Assembly (NCBI RefSeq): GCF_031755915.1
Contig: NC_083380.1
Location: forward strand, 33,204,501-33,268,500
Direction: 5' to 3'
DNA length: 64,000 nt
Source: Ziziphus jujuba
Taxonomy: Eukaryota; Streptophyta; Magnoliopsida; Rosales; Rhamnaceae
Position numbers and translations under genes: made by a program. Numbering within the stretch: the stretch's first letter is position 1; the number at the start of each line of letters is the position of its first letter. The notes under the pieces were generated by a model, which was not told the DNA's origin, ran no database searches, and saw nothing but the letters and a program-made list of their open reading frames with translations. This document shows positions 47,293-58,430 of the stretch, piece by piece.

Positions 47293-49015
47293 TCATTCTT
47301 GCACATCAACATCCTCCAATGCCTCTCTGTATGTGGTAGGATCGTCATCAGGATTATCGAAAACGACTTGATAAGTCTCTTCTAACAAGGCATACCTTGC
47401 AGGTTTACGTATCATTCTCCCACTACGAGTTTGCTGCACTGGTTGTTGTACATGTACAGGAGGATCCAAATTTTGTGGTTCAAGTGGATTATCAATCTCT
47501 TCATTATATCCTTGTTCTTGAGTTTCTTGAATTTGGTCTTGAGCTATTTCTTGTGTTTGTTCACCTTCGGGTGCATTTTGTACATTTTTCCTTCTTTGGA
47601 CATCAACAGGAAACAGGGGTGGAAAAATAGGAGTTTTTGGTGGATCTCTAACTGAGTCAAGCTTTTCAAGAACCGCTTTATTCTTAGATTTAAAATTGTT
47701 CATAGAATCCTCTTCTAAGAAAGTGGCATTAGTACTTACTATCACCTTCTTTTCCTTTGGATTATAAAATATTCCACCTCTCGTTCCCTTAGGGTAGCCA
47801 ATAAATATACACATTTCTGTATGAGATTCCAATTTATGAGATTTCTGGGTTAAGACATGTGTTTGGGCACCTGAAATCCAAATATGGTTTAAGTTGGGCT
47901 TGCTCCCTTTCCATAATTCTGTGGGTGTCTTTGAAACAGATTTAGATGGAACCAAGTTTAGTATGTATACAGCTGTTTCTAAGACATATCCCCAAAACGA
48001 TTCAGGTAATGATGAATAACTAAGCATCGACCTCACCATATCTAAAACTGTTCTATTTCTCCTTTTAGAGACTCCATTTTGCTGGGGCGTTCCAGGAGAT
48101 GATAATTGGGAAATGATCGTCTCTTTAGCCAAGTAAGACTTGAACTCTCCAGACAAGTATTCACCGCCTCAGTCAGACTGAAGCTGTTTGATATGGACAC
48201 CTAATTGCTTTTCTGTCTCAGCCTTATACTTTCGAAATTTATCAAAAGCTTCAGACTTATGGCGCATTAGGTAACATAACCATATCTTGAGTAGTCATCA
48301 GTAAATGTGATGAAATACTCATATCCGCCTCTTGCTTGAACGCTCATTGGTCCACATACATCAGTATGTACCAATTCCAATTGTATGGTGGCATGATTTC
48401 CTTTGGCTTTGAAAGGCCTCTTTGTCATTTTACCTTCTAAACATGATTCACATACTGGTATAGGTTCAAAGATCAAGGAATTTAAAATTCCACTTTTAAT
48501 GAAACCATAAATCCTGCTAGAATTAATATGACCCAATCGCAAATGCCATAGATAGGTTTCATTTGAAACCTTCCTTTTCTTAGATAAGGGAAGTTACTCA
48601 TCATCATTAATTTCAATGGCATTAATACTATAAGACAAAGGAGTTAAAAAATATAGACCATTCATCAATAATCCGGAACAACTAAAAGTATTATTACTCT
48701 TGATTGAAACTGAGGAATTAAACTGTACTGTTAAACCATGTTCAACTACACAACTAACAGAAACCAAATTCCTCTTAAAATCAAGAACAAATAAACAGTC
48801 TAATAAACTTAAAATTTTATTATCAAAATATAACTCCACTAGTCTTACTGCCATTACGGAAACATATTCTTCGTTTCCCAACTTCAAGCTTCTTTGTCCT
48901 TTATTGAGTGGGCTGCTTTGTTTGAACTACTACAAAGAGTAACAAACATGGTTAGTGGCTCCTGAATCAATTATCCATTTGTCATTGTAATTCTCCACTA
49001 AACAAGCCTCAACAA
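47293..49015 (-). pseudogene. Copia protease and integrase, decayed
   Basis: The protease site DSGATNHVC lies at about 48975-48948. The pre-integrase zinc region (MRLGHINSSRI...CESCLEGKM) is at about 48542-48435. The integrase core has VHTDVCGPM and FTDDYSRYG (about 48375-48270) and then [16 protein letters not shown] (about 48095-48045). The C-terminal region reaches 47293 and includes the copia-typical [11 protein letters not shown]. Stops break it near 48265, 48160, 48592 and 48930. Insertion of element DNA into the genome is the family's role. Confidence 0.88.
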
Positions 49016-49067
49016 CATTTAGACTACCCATACCTGATTTAGGACAGTCCTTCTTCCAGTGACCTTT

Positions 49068-49871
49068 CTATCGGCACTTGAAGCACTTGCCTTTCGGCTT
49101 CTTCATTGCAGCCGGTTTGACAGCTGGACCTGTTCCCTTCTGCTTCTTGTTCTTCTTTCCACCCTTAGGCTTCCTTTTAGGCTTTGAAGAACTTTCAGCA
49201 TGATAAGCACTTTCTTGCTTCTTGAGAGACCTTTCAGCACTCTCAATCTCGTGCATCAGTTTAACAAGAGTAAGCTTTAATTTGTTCATATTATAGTTCA
49301 TTTTGAACTGACTAAAGCTATTCGTTAGAGATTCCAAGATCATGTCTATCTTCATATCTTGTTCCAGCTTAGCCCCCATCACTTTCGCAGTACTGATGTG
49401 CACCATCATCTTTAAAAAATGGTCCCGCACACTTCTTCCAGTCATGCGAGTGTTCATTAATGCCCCTATAGCTGCTTGTCTAACAGTACTGCTACTTTTA
49501 GCAAACATCCCATCTAGAGTCTGAATCATTTCTGACACACACTCCAGACTATCAAGTTGCTTCTGCAAATGTTCTACAACGCTGGCAAGAATATAACAAC
49601 GAGCTGTTATATTTGCCCATTGCCAATCTGCAAATTTCTTCTTAGTTTCCTCTGAAGCATTAACAGCGGTCTCCTGGGGTTTCGGAGTTGTTGTAATGAA
49701 TTTAATTCTCTCAAAATCAAGGACAATATAGAGATTGGTTTTCCATAGGTCGTAGTTATTTCCATCCAATGGTTTTTGATTCAAAATTGTAGCTAGAGGA
49801 TTAAAGGATGCTATTTTTCGAAAATTAAAATGCACACATATTAACACGTAATCAACACAACAAACATACAA
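49068..49871 (-). pseudogene. Copia gag, truncated at the zinc knuckle
   Basis: A 267-residue frame with LDGNNYDLWKTNL near the start and the copia gag (UBN2/DUF4219-type) pattern. A basic KPKRKPKGGKKNKKQ stretch and the first half of a CCHC knuckle (KCFKCR) follow. A TAG stop then falls inside the knuckle; the rest (KGHWKKDC) is readable just after it (49066-49040). The protein normally forms the particle and binds element RNA. Confidence 0.88.
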
Positions 49872-49978
49872 ATATGTAGATCCCTTAAACTACTTATTAT
49901 TAATGTTTATTGTAACAATAATTTAATTTCCATTACAAATACTTACGTTGGGTAAAACATTTGTAATAAATTAAATTT

Positions 49979-50282
49979 TGAACCTGGTATATTTTAATAT
50001 CCTACTAAGTTAGCTCCCAGGAAAGGTGAGGTGGGTCTCAGACTCCTTAAAAACCTACCTCCTTAGACAGAGCCTTCTTAGATAACCCCAAAATATACCA
50101 CTCAAAATTGATTAAAAAATTAAAACTTTTTGAACCCAATATGTATAGTGTCCTACCAAGTCAGCTCCCAGGAAAGGTGAGGTGGGTCTTAGACTCCTTA
50201 AAAACCTACCTCCTTAGACAAAGCCTTCTCAGATAACATAAACACACATCATTCAAAATTAACTTTAAAATCAACCATTGTT
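49979..50282 (-). repeat. 152-bp tandem duplication in the copia leader
   Basis: Two units, 49979-50130 and 50131-50282, share 'agctcccaggaaaggtgagg' (50012 and 50164) and 'aacctacctccttagaca'. They lie between gag and the 5' LTR, in the untranslated leader of the element. Confidence 0.8.
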
Positions 50283-50635
50283 TTAATAATCTTTGGGCTT
50301 TTAATAACACTAACAGAGCCTCGTTGGAAGCATTATTAATGTCATTAAAATTGAATGTAATAACTATTAATTTTAATTTCAAAATTATCTTTAATATCTA
50401 AGTATTGTCGACGTTGGGCCGTACAACCTTATTAAAATTTTGAAATTATTTTAGATCCAATCCAATAAAATCTAGTCATGTTTATCCGTTGGGGCATCAC
50501 ATAACCATTCTATTATTAGACCCTTAATGGAGCCCGCAGGTTTCAGATTAATTAAATTAATTCTTTAAAACCTTCACCCATTCAATATTTTACATTATTT
50601 AATTAGGGTTTTCCATAATAATATTATCTAGATAA

Positions 50636-50993
50636 AACAAATATTATTATGTACACAGCAGAAGCCTAAACATAATATCAAATATGATAAACAAATATGA
50701 TATTTTAGATAAAACAAGATGTTTTATTTTCTACTGAGATTCTAAATCTCTAGAAAATAATACGTTAAACTTATTAACTGGAGGCTAGTAAACAGTATGT
50801 TTATAGACTGCTAACCCTAATCCTCCTAGGGTTTAATAACACCTTGGGTCCAATTAATGGGCTCCTTCTTGTATCTTAATAATCAATTAAATGGGCTCTG
50901 TCAATTAATGAGCTAGTTTGGGGATCCTACGGCTTATTATTAATCAAGGTTCGTAATCATGGATTAGCTTGCTCCAAGAACATTAATCCAACA
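50636..50993 (-). repeat. Copia 5' LTR, internally deleted
   Basis: The core (about 50715-50972) matches the 3' LTR. The outer end reads CATTAATCCAACA followed by the GAATT duplication. The inner end is taken from the shared 'tacacag..gaagccta' stretch (50650-50668 against 44576-44594) and is approximate. Compared with the 3' LTR it lacks roughly 140 bp near the inner end and about 100 bp near the outer end. Confidence 0.65.
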
Positions 50994-51790
50994 GAATTAT
51001 CAACTCCAAGAAGCAATCAATAATCAGAAGGACACAAAATACCAAAGGTCCTAGCGATGCTTCGTAATCTTGAAAAAGATGAAGGTTGCTTTTATCCTCA
51101 TGTGGTTTCCATAGGTCCTTATCACCACGGGACGCGTCGCCTTCGAGAATTTGAGAAACTCAAGATTAAATTGACAAAGCAATATTGTAAAAATCTTGAT
51201 GGGATTGTTGATTTATACAAGAGAGTCGAAGCCATTGCCAAAGAAGTCATGAAATTCTATAATATTCACGAACTTTGGTGTCATGTTAAGAGATTCACAA
51301 TAATCATGTTTGTTGACGGTTGCTTCATTCTAGAGTTTATCATGTTGTTGCAGGGGGTAAAAGGGTATTATGATATAACAATGAATAAAAATGACATAGC
51401 TAATGGTATTATGATATATCGATGAATAAAAATGACATAGCTAATGTCAAGCGAGACTTGTTCTTGTTAGAGAACCAACTCCCTTACATTTTTCTCGAGT
51501 TAATGAAGGGCCATAAAGAATATGACTTATGTGTCAAAGAATTCCTCCTGCAGTCAAACCATCTATTTAACGACGTAGCAAGCGATTTGACCTCAAACCC
51601 TCATATGTATGCCGAAGCTAGGCGTAAAATTCAAAAGTATTGCGATAGCAAGTTCCAGCAATGGATGGCAGAATGTTACAACACCCATTTCAGAAGCCCT
51701 TGGACTCTTCTTGCATTATGTGGTGCCAGTTCTATCATCTTGCTCACTGCGGCTCAGACTTTTCTGGCAGCATGGCAGCTCAAAAATTGA
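50994..51790 (+). pseudogene. DUF247 pseudogene, 3' part
   Basis: The frame resumes with ELSTPRSNQ, then a stop, then MLRNLEKDEGCFYP and VVSIGPYHHGTRRL, DGCFILEFIMLL, a break, DLFLLENQLPYIFLEL, and the C-terminal helix (LLALCGASSIILLTAAQTFLAA) to the stop near 51790. Two lesions stand out. A 41-bp tandem duplication (51364-51404 and 51405-51445) shifts the frame. About 520 bp present in the intact copy (about 24741-25262) are deleted at 51551. The copy therefore cannot encode a full DUF247 protein. Confidence 0.88.
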
Positions 51791-51793
51791 ATA

Positions 51794-51825
<32 letters not shown>

Positions 51826-54800
51826 GTGGATTTTAATTATTATTATTATTATTATTCATGAGTTTATTATGTTATTGTCTGCTTGTTGTAATGAATAAAA
51901 TATTTTGTGCATATTGTAAGGCCGTCCTCTTTATACTCATAGATATATATTTGGTATTATCTTTTCTTAATATGGAGATGTCTACGGCTAAAACTTGTTC
52001 CCTTCCTCGCCTTTTCAGTCACATTACTCAATTAAAATTATAATACATCCATCACTACTTTTCCTCCGTATTCCACTGTTCTTCTATTCAGTCTGACATT
52101 TATCCAATTATGAAGGGTCTAAACTGTTCTCTCACTAAAGCAATATTCTTACCAGCTATACATGTTATGATTTGAATATTGGAAAGGAAAATGCATATAT
52201 TTATATATACACATACATATTATATGTATCTATGAAAGATTTTTCTCTCATTTAGGAAAATGCCTTTGCCAATATAAATAGGTGTGTTTCTGAACAAATT
52301 CTGGACAGAATATCCCATATGAGAGAAAAACTATGTATTTATGTATATATAATATGGAGACATTATAATTTACATATCTTTATTATTCTTTATTTTATTT
52401 TTTTATTATTTTTATCATGATTGTTGAATTGTTACAATATTGGAATGCATGCTTCTCATTTGCATTAATATAGTTCTCCAGTCAAATTACTGACAATGTG
52501 TGGATTTCTTACCCCTGATGCATCTGATAAAAGTTAACGCATTTTTGTTCCCTTTTTGTTGAGAGAATTGGAGAACCTCTTTATGGCTTTCAAGTTTAAT
52601 TAACCATTCTTAACGGTTGGCTTGTTAGATAGAGTTGCACCTGAAGCTATATTTGTATAGGTACATAGAAGTCAATTATCAATCTTTTTGTTTCTTTTAA
52701 AACAGAGCCACTCTATTTTGGTTTGTGACTGTAAATCTCGGTTTGAATGTTGTTCATTCTTCTCATGAAAGCTTTCCATGTATTTATTGCTGCAGTAAAT
52801 TAACTATCCGTCCAGGTTAGCTTGCTAACATGCTGCACTCCGTACTCTTCTTGTACAGATACATATAATCAATCTTCTAATACCACTCTGTTTTGGTTTT
52901 ATGACTATGTAACACATTTTCAAGCTTTGAGTCCTGCAATATTATTTTGTCCTGAAAGAACCTAATGACTGAAACACTTCAATTTGAGTCTCATATCAAA
53001 TGAAGTTTTGCATATAATTATTGCGGCAGAGTATTTGCTGCCATGATTGGAAGAAAGAAGATGAGCTAAAAGCAGTGCATTGCTAGAGAACTTTAGTCTA
53101 AAGGCAGTACATTACAGGAGGGACATTGCTAAGTACTGGGCTTTCACAATGCTTTGAAAACTAGGAAAGATCAAAATACGTCATGTCATATACTTTTGTA
53201 CATATTGTTAAAAAATACATAATTTGTAATTTTTCACCGATAGCCAGCAACTTCATTTAGAAGAAAGTATTTTGATTGGGTTCTTCATGTGGAAGAAATT
53301 TTAATAACCCATCCTTACAAATTAGTGTCACCAGATGACTATAAATAGGCATAGTCTCTTATTAGATGGTAATGTATCTCACTGCATAGTAAAGCATATA
53401 ATTCCTTTGTCTAGGCTTCAATTCTCTGCTTTTATGCCTCTGTTTCTTCAATTTCATTATACCCGATTGACTCCAAATATGTTCAACCACTTCTCAAAAT
53501 AGCTTCAAATATTACCCAACACATATTATTAGACTACAAGTCCTTAGTCTACTAATAGTTGCAAAATGAAAGAGGCTAATGCAAGATTTGTTAAGGTTGC
53601 CAATGTAGATATTTCCAAAGTCTAACGGAAATTAATTTTGTCATCTCTAAAAAAAAATGACCATTCTAAGCATTTAGGAAAAGTAACAGCAAAACAAATG
53701 TGGAATTATTTTGAATATTTGTCTCAATGACTTTTCAAAATCAAAAGTAAAAGATATATATGCAAAAGAAATGTAGATAGGAGGAAAATAGGATATAATT
53801 TATCCTCGATCAATTTATTACTTAACAATGAGAAGTAATTGGATTTTTTTTTTTTTTGTGGTTGTTAATAATTGAAAGTTGATATGCTTCATGTATATAT
53901 TTTGTTAATCTATAATGCCTACATTTCTTGTGTATTTACGCTGTTTCCTAGAGTCTAATGGTAAAATCTGTGTTCTGATCAAAATGGCCAATCTACCTTC
54001 AAAGTCAATATCCCATTAAAAGGTTGTAGATATTGAAATATGTATTGGCTCAATATGTCACTGTTGGATCCTCTTTCTATTTGCTATCACTTTTGAGTTA
54101 ATGGGGGATTAACATGCTATCAAAGTATTGGAAACCAAGAGGCCTTGTGCTGCATCTTAGGCCGTTTGAATTTGTATTCTTTTAGAGTTGTATAGCACGT
54201 GCATGACCCGGTATTTTTCCTCCCCAATACGTGGTGGCTTCTCTTTTCTCCCTCTTCCTAGACATTCCAATCACAATGACTAAGAAAAAAAATTTCTTGA
54301 CACATTAATAATACAAAGACTATACAAAAAGAGAAGAAAAAAAGACCGTATGCCATACATAAGTCTTGTTATTATTTAATTATGGTGGCGAACCACAGCA
54401 AGACCTTTCAAAGTTCCAATAACAATAAAAACAAATAAATAAATAAGATGTTATTTGGTAACATAATTGGGCTTTAGTTTTCGTATTTTATTTTATTCTA
54501 CTTAAATTTGTATAATTATTTGCTTAGAGTGTGGTAGTAATAGTTAAAATTTGTTACGCATCTAAACTAATTATAAAGTTAATGGAAAAAAAAAATTGAA
54601 TCCAACTTTAAATTGTCTATAGTTGTTTATGTTTACAACTTGATAGTATATGCTAGATTTCTAATGGCTGCTGCAACATGGAATTATTCCGCTGAGCTCT
54701 TCGCTATTTGATGAGGTTTGTTCTTTAGTTTTCAAGCTGGACCTTTTCAGATTGAATTAGTCTTTTGCATAATTATGTTTTAGGTGTTGATGTTTTCTAT

Positions 54801-55010
54801 TGTTGAGGAGATTAAGCAAAATTCTTAGTGGTAGGGATACTGTTTATGTGGTTATGTTCCAAGAGTTGTAAATCAAGTTACTCATTCAATAGCTCGAAAG
54901 GCTCTTTCTTGTTCTGGTTTTAACTCTTGGATGGAATAAGGTCCAGAGTGTCTTGTTTCTTTGGTAGAGGATGATTTTATGTAATGCTACTTAATCAATA
55001 CTTTTTTTTT
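51791..55010 (+). repeat. Segmental block F2 (3' of DUF247 pseudogene)
   Basis: Matches 25520-28860 in order. It has exon-like pieces at 52595-52660, 52795-52860 and 53025-53090, the signal-like segment at 53385-53550, the 'ttggatcctctttctatt' module at 54065 and the RNase H-like remnant at 54645-55000. A TA microsatellite lies at 51800-51823 and an ATT run at 51835-51856. No gene. Confidence 0.65.
54645..55000 (+). pseudogene. RNase H-like fragment, second copy
   Basis: Decayed copy of the fragment at 28490-28860, reading VVNQVTHSIARKALSCSGFN (about 54850-54925) and LVSLVEDDFM (about 54953-54980), with an A-rich tract after it. The catalytic part is even less complete than in the first copy. 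Confidence 0.4.
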
Positions 55011-55700
55011 CTTTTCAAAAAAAAAAAAAAAAAAAAAGAGAAAAAACCAATAACTATGATTAACTAAATCTTCTGACATGTTTCGAAAGAGTATTGTTTC
55101 CCACTAGAAATAAAAAAAAAAGAATAATAATGATAATAAAAGAATAAATAAAACCTAATCATGTTTCGGAAGGGAATTGTTTTCCTCTAACAAATAGAGT
55201 ATTTCTTTCCACTAATAAATAGCACTAGAAAAACACAAAAACCTCTTTACAAAGACCCAGCTGAAATAAATATATATTTTCTTACTCTTAATATCTATTA
55301 AAAATGGAGAGATATTATAACATATCACTCAGTCGATAAATCTCTTATTAGACTGAAACTTATCCAGGTGCATAGTAAAGCATATGTTTCCTTTGCCTTG
55401 GCCATAATTCTCTGTTTTTATGCTTCTGTTTCTTCAATTTCTTTATATCCGATTACCTCCAAATACATTCAGCCACTCATTATCAAAAATTATTTCAAAT
55501 ATAAACCAAACACATATTATTAGACTACGAGTCCTTAGCCAAGTAATAGTTGCAAAATGGAAGAGGCTAATGCAAGATTTGATAAAGGTTCCAATGTAGA
55601 TTTTTCTAAAGTCTAATGGAAATTAAGCCTGTTATCTCTAAAAAAATAATGATCATTCTAAGCATTAATCAAATGATGTGACAGTAAAACAGTAAAATTT
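55011..55700 (+). repeat. RLP promoter/start remnant and flank module
   Basis: Contains the RLP-type leader ('acaaagacccagctgaaata', 55250), a decayed start near 55304 and the signal-like segment (55365-55530). The 'gaggctaatgcaagattt' stretch (55563) follows. It matches 28980-29400 and then 53560-53690. It is interrupted at 55701 by the TRIM. Confidence 0.5.
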
Positions 55701-56056
55701 TGAAGTCCCACATCGGTTGGAAATGGGAACGAAGGATGCCTTATAAGGTTGTGGATTCCTTTCCCTCGTGAGGCCTTTTAAAATTGTGCAGGCTGGGCCC
55801 AAAGAGGACAATATCACGTGCGGATGGACTAGGCTGTTATAGTTAGTATCAGAGCCTGTACCCGGATCGATGTGCCTGCCCCAGCGAGGATGTTGGGCCC
55901 CAAGGGGGAAGGATTATGAAGTCCCACATCGGTTGGAGAGGCACGAAAGCATGCCTTATAAGGCTGTGGATACATTTTCTTTGCGAGACCTTTTAAAACC
56001 ATGCGGCTTGGGCCCAAAACAGATAATATCACATGCGGGTGGACTGGGCTGTTATA
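55701..56056 (+). mobile_element. TRIM (miniature LTR retrotransposon)
   Basis: Two LTRs of about 140 bp (55701-55841 and 55917-56056) start TGAAGTCCCACATCGGTTGG and end near GGCTGTTATA. The 75-bp interior begins with a primer-site-like TTAGTATCAGAGCC (initiator-methionine tRNA type, one mismatch from TGGTATCAGAGC). It ends in a purine tract (CAAGGGGGAAGGA). No protein is encoded, as in TRIMs, which move using proteins from other elements. The LTRs differ at several sites. The insertion splits a sequence continuous at 53690 ('cagcaaaacaaatg'). Confidence 0.82.
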
Positions 56057-57000
56057 AAAACACATATGAAATTATTTTGAATAATTATCTCGATGACTTT
56101 TCAAAAGTAGAGATATATATGCAAAATATATCTTTTTTTGGTGAATATATGCAAAAGAAATGTAAACATAAGGAAAGTATAATGTAATTAATCTCAATCA
56201 ATTTATTAGTTAATATGGGAAATATTTGGAAATTTCTCTTTTGTTTATGGTTGTTAATAATTGAAAGTTGATATCCAGTTTCAAAAATAGAGATATAATG
56301 TAATTAATCTCAATCAATGTATATATGTTGTTGATTTGTAAAGTAGTCAATTCACCTTGAAAATCAATATCCCATTACAAAGAGAAAATATAGTATTTGT
56401 TGAATTATGTATTGGCTCCATATATTATGCATTATTGGATCCACTTCCTATTAGCTATTATTTTTGGGATTAATGGGGGCTTAACATGCCACTGAAGCAT
56501 TGAAGACCAAGAGGTCTTGTGTTCCACTTGGTGCCCTATTTGAATTTGTATTTATGTCAAATAATTGCTCAGAATTGTATAACTCACGAAAGATCCGGTT
56601 TCTTTCTTTCCTATAATATATGGTGGTTTCTCTTTTCTTCCTCTTCAAAGGCCAACCCTATTACAAAGACTAAGAAGAAAACAATTTTCTAGACAAAATC
56701 ATTAATAGCACAAACACTTTACAAAAAGAAAAAGAAAATAAAAAAAGAAGATCGAATATCATACATAAGTCTTGTATTTAATTATGGTGGGGGACCACCA
56801 CAAGACCTCCAAATTTAAACCGTTAGTAACATATACTTTGAATATGAATCAGGTATGTAGTCCATCAGTCAGTCATATTAGTGGCAATCAAGGATTTCTT
56901 GGCCTTGATGCATCTGAAAAAAATTGAACGAATAGCTCTAATTTAGGTCTTTAATGAAATATAACCTTACTTTTAAAAATAAAGATATTTAACTTTTTTT
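56057..57000 (+). repeat. Duplicated flank module after the TRIM
   Basis: Continues the F-type module: 'gaaattattttgaataatt' (56066), 'ttggatccacttcctatt' (56437), 'gaccaagaggtcttgtgttc' (56505), then the 'gcatctgaaaaaaattg' piece (56910). No gene. Confidence 0.5.
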
Positions 57001-58430
57001 CATTATAAATATACAACTATGCCCTTCTTTGTAGAAAATACTTTAAACACATCTATTCCTTATTTTTCCGAATTTCTCGCATCTTTTCTTCTTCTTCGCG
57101 ATCAATTTCCTATTTTTCGATTAAAATTTTCCATACATTGACCGTTGCTTGTGCAAGGTTTTCATCAGCACAATATATTTTTATTTTTATTTTTCATAGT
57201 TCAAGATATACAAAATATAATTTCATATTGTTTTATTTTTTATCACGTGATGTAGTTTAATTGGTAAGCTATTCACACTTATGGTTGGAAGGTCATGAAT
57301 AGACCTATCAAAATTCTACAAGAATAGACCCATACGATATTATCAATATTCGGTTTTGTCTTAATAGTGTTGGGTATGTAATAGCGTCAACATGATAAGA
57401 CATCATAATTGATAGGTTGATAATGGTGAAATACAATAACAACACGTTAACAAAGGTATTTTGGTAATATACATATATATTTATTAAATATTTTACTATA
57501 TTTGTTGATGATATTCAACATTATTATCTTATATGTAATTTTCTAATTCATTTATTTAATATTAAAATTAAAAAAAATATACTTATTTTCTTATTTTTTT
57601 ATACTATTAACCATTAATTAAGTATAATTTTGTATTTAATTATTATTATTTCAATATTTTTAATATAATATTTTATTACCTTTAAAAAAATAAAATTTTA
57701 TAATTGAGCTTAACAAGTTAATAGGGTGTAAATGAGTTACACAATAATTTAATTAATGAGTTTGGATTTATATATTTTAACATGAAAACTCAACGGTTGA
57801 CATTTGGATAAAGCAATTTGACATAAACATGACACAAAAACAATATGACAAAACACATTGCTCAGTCTAATCATGGATTTGAAACACCGAGTTAAAGGGA
57901 AAAATTATTGTGAATGATCAAAAATATTGTTTCATTTTTCATAGAAATACATATATTTTGTGAGATTTGTTCAACATGAAAAAAACATAACACAGCACGT
58001 TGCTATGCCTAATCATGAATTTAAGACACCGAAGTAAAGGAAAAATTATTGTAAATGATAAAAAATATTGTTTTGTTTCATTCTTCATAGAAATAAACAT
58101 ATTTTGTGAGATTTGTTTGTTACTAAATTATTCTTGGGTAGGACTTGCTTATATGATTGTTGAAATATCAATAATAGTGGTCATTTTGACTCTTAATAAT
58201 TTTTTAATGTAAGCTTTAATTTTAGAGTTTTAAAAGAGTTGCATTCAAAGGAATTGAAGGTGTTATGAATCACTATTTAAATAAATACTTCTTTTTTTTT
58301 TTTAAATAAGGTTTGGATATTGAAAATGGAGTTTTTCTGATCACTCTTTCAAAAAATTTTGTACCAGAGTATGGCTATACTCTACCCTAGTAGAGTAATT
58401 CTATTATATTATGGTATTGGTTTAAATTTC
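57001..58430. other. AT-rich intergenic DNA with a local duplication
   Basis: Unique AT-rich sequence. A direct duplication of about 125 bp is present: 57848-57972 and 57990-58113 share 'cctaatcatg.attt', 'ggaaaaattattgt' and 'ttgtgagatttgtt'. A weak tRNA-like stretch near 57244-57300 is noted separately. No gene. Confidence 0.5.

Larger units (their letters stand above)
44563..50993 (-). mobile_element. Ty1-copia retrotransposon in the DUF247 pseudogene
   Basis: This 6,431-bp element is flanked by the 5-bp duplication GAATT (44558-44562 and 50994-50998) and has TG...CA outer ends. It reads on the minus strand in the order gag, protease, integrase, reverse transcriptase, RNase H, the Ty1-copia order. 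The two LTRs differ by indels and substitutions, and the coding region has many stops, so the element is old and inactive. I could not find a clear tRNA primer site next to the 5' LTR. The lineage is not assigned. Confidence 0.92.

Noticed and set aside
57244..57300. Second SINE or tRNA-like sequence ('tagtttaattggtaagc')
   Set aside because: Only an A-box-like stretch is convincing; the B box is weak and no tail or target duplication was found.
58000..58212. 70-residue hydrophobic frame
   Set aside because: Lies in AT-rich duplicated intergenic DNA with no similarity to known proteins.
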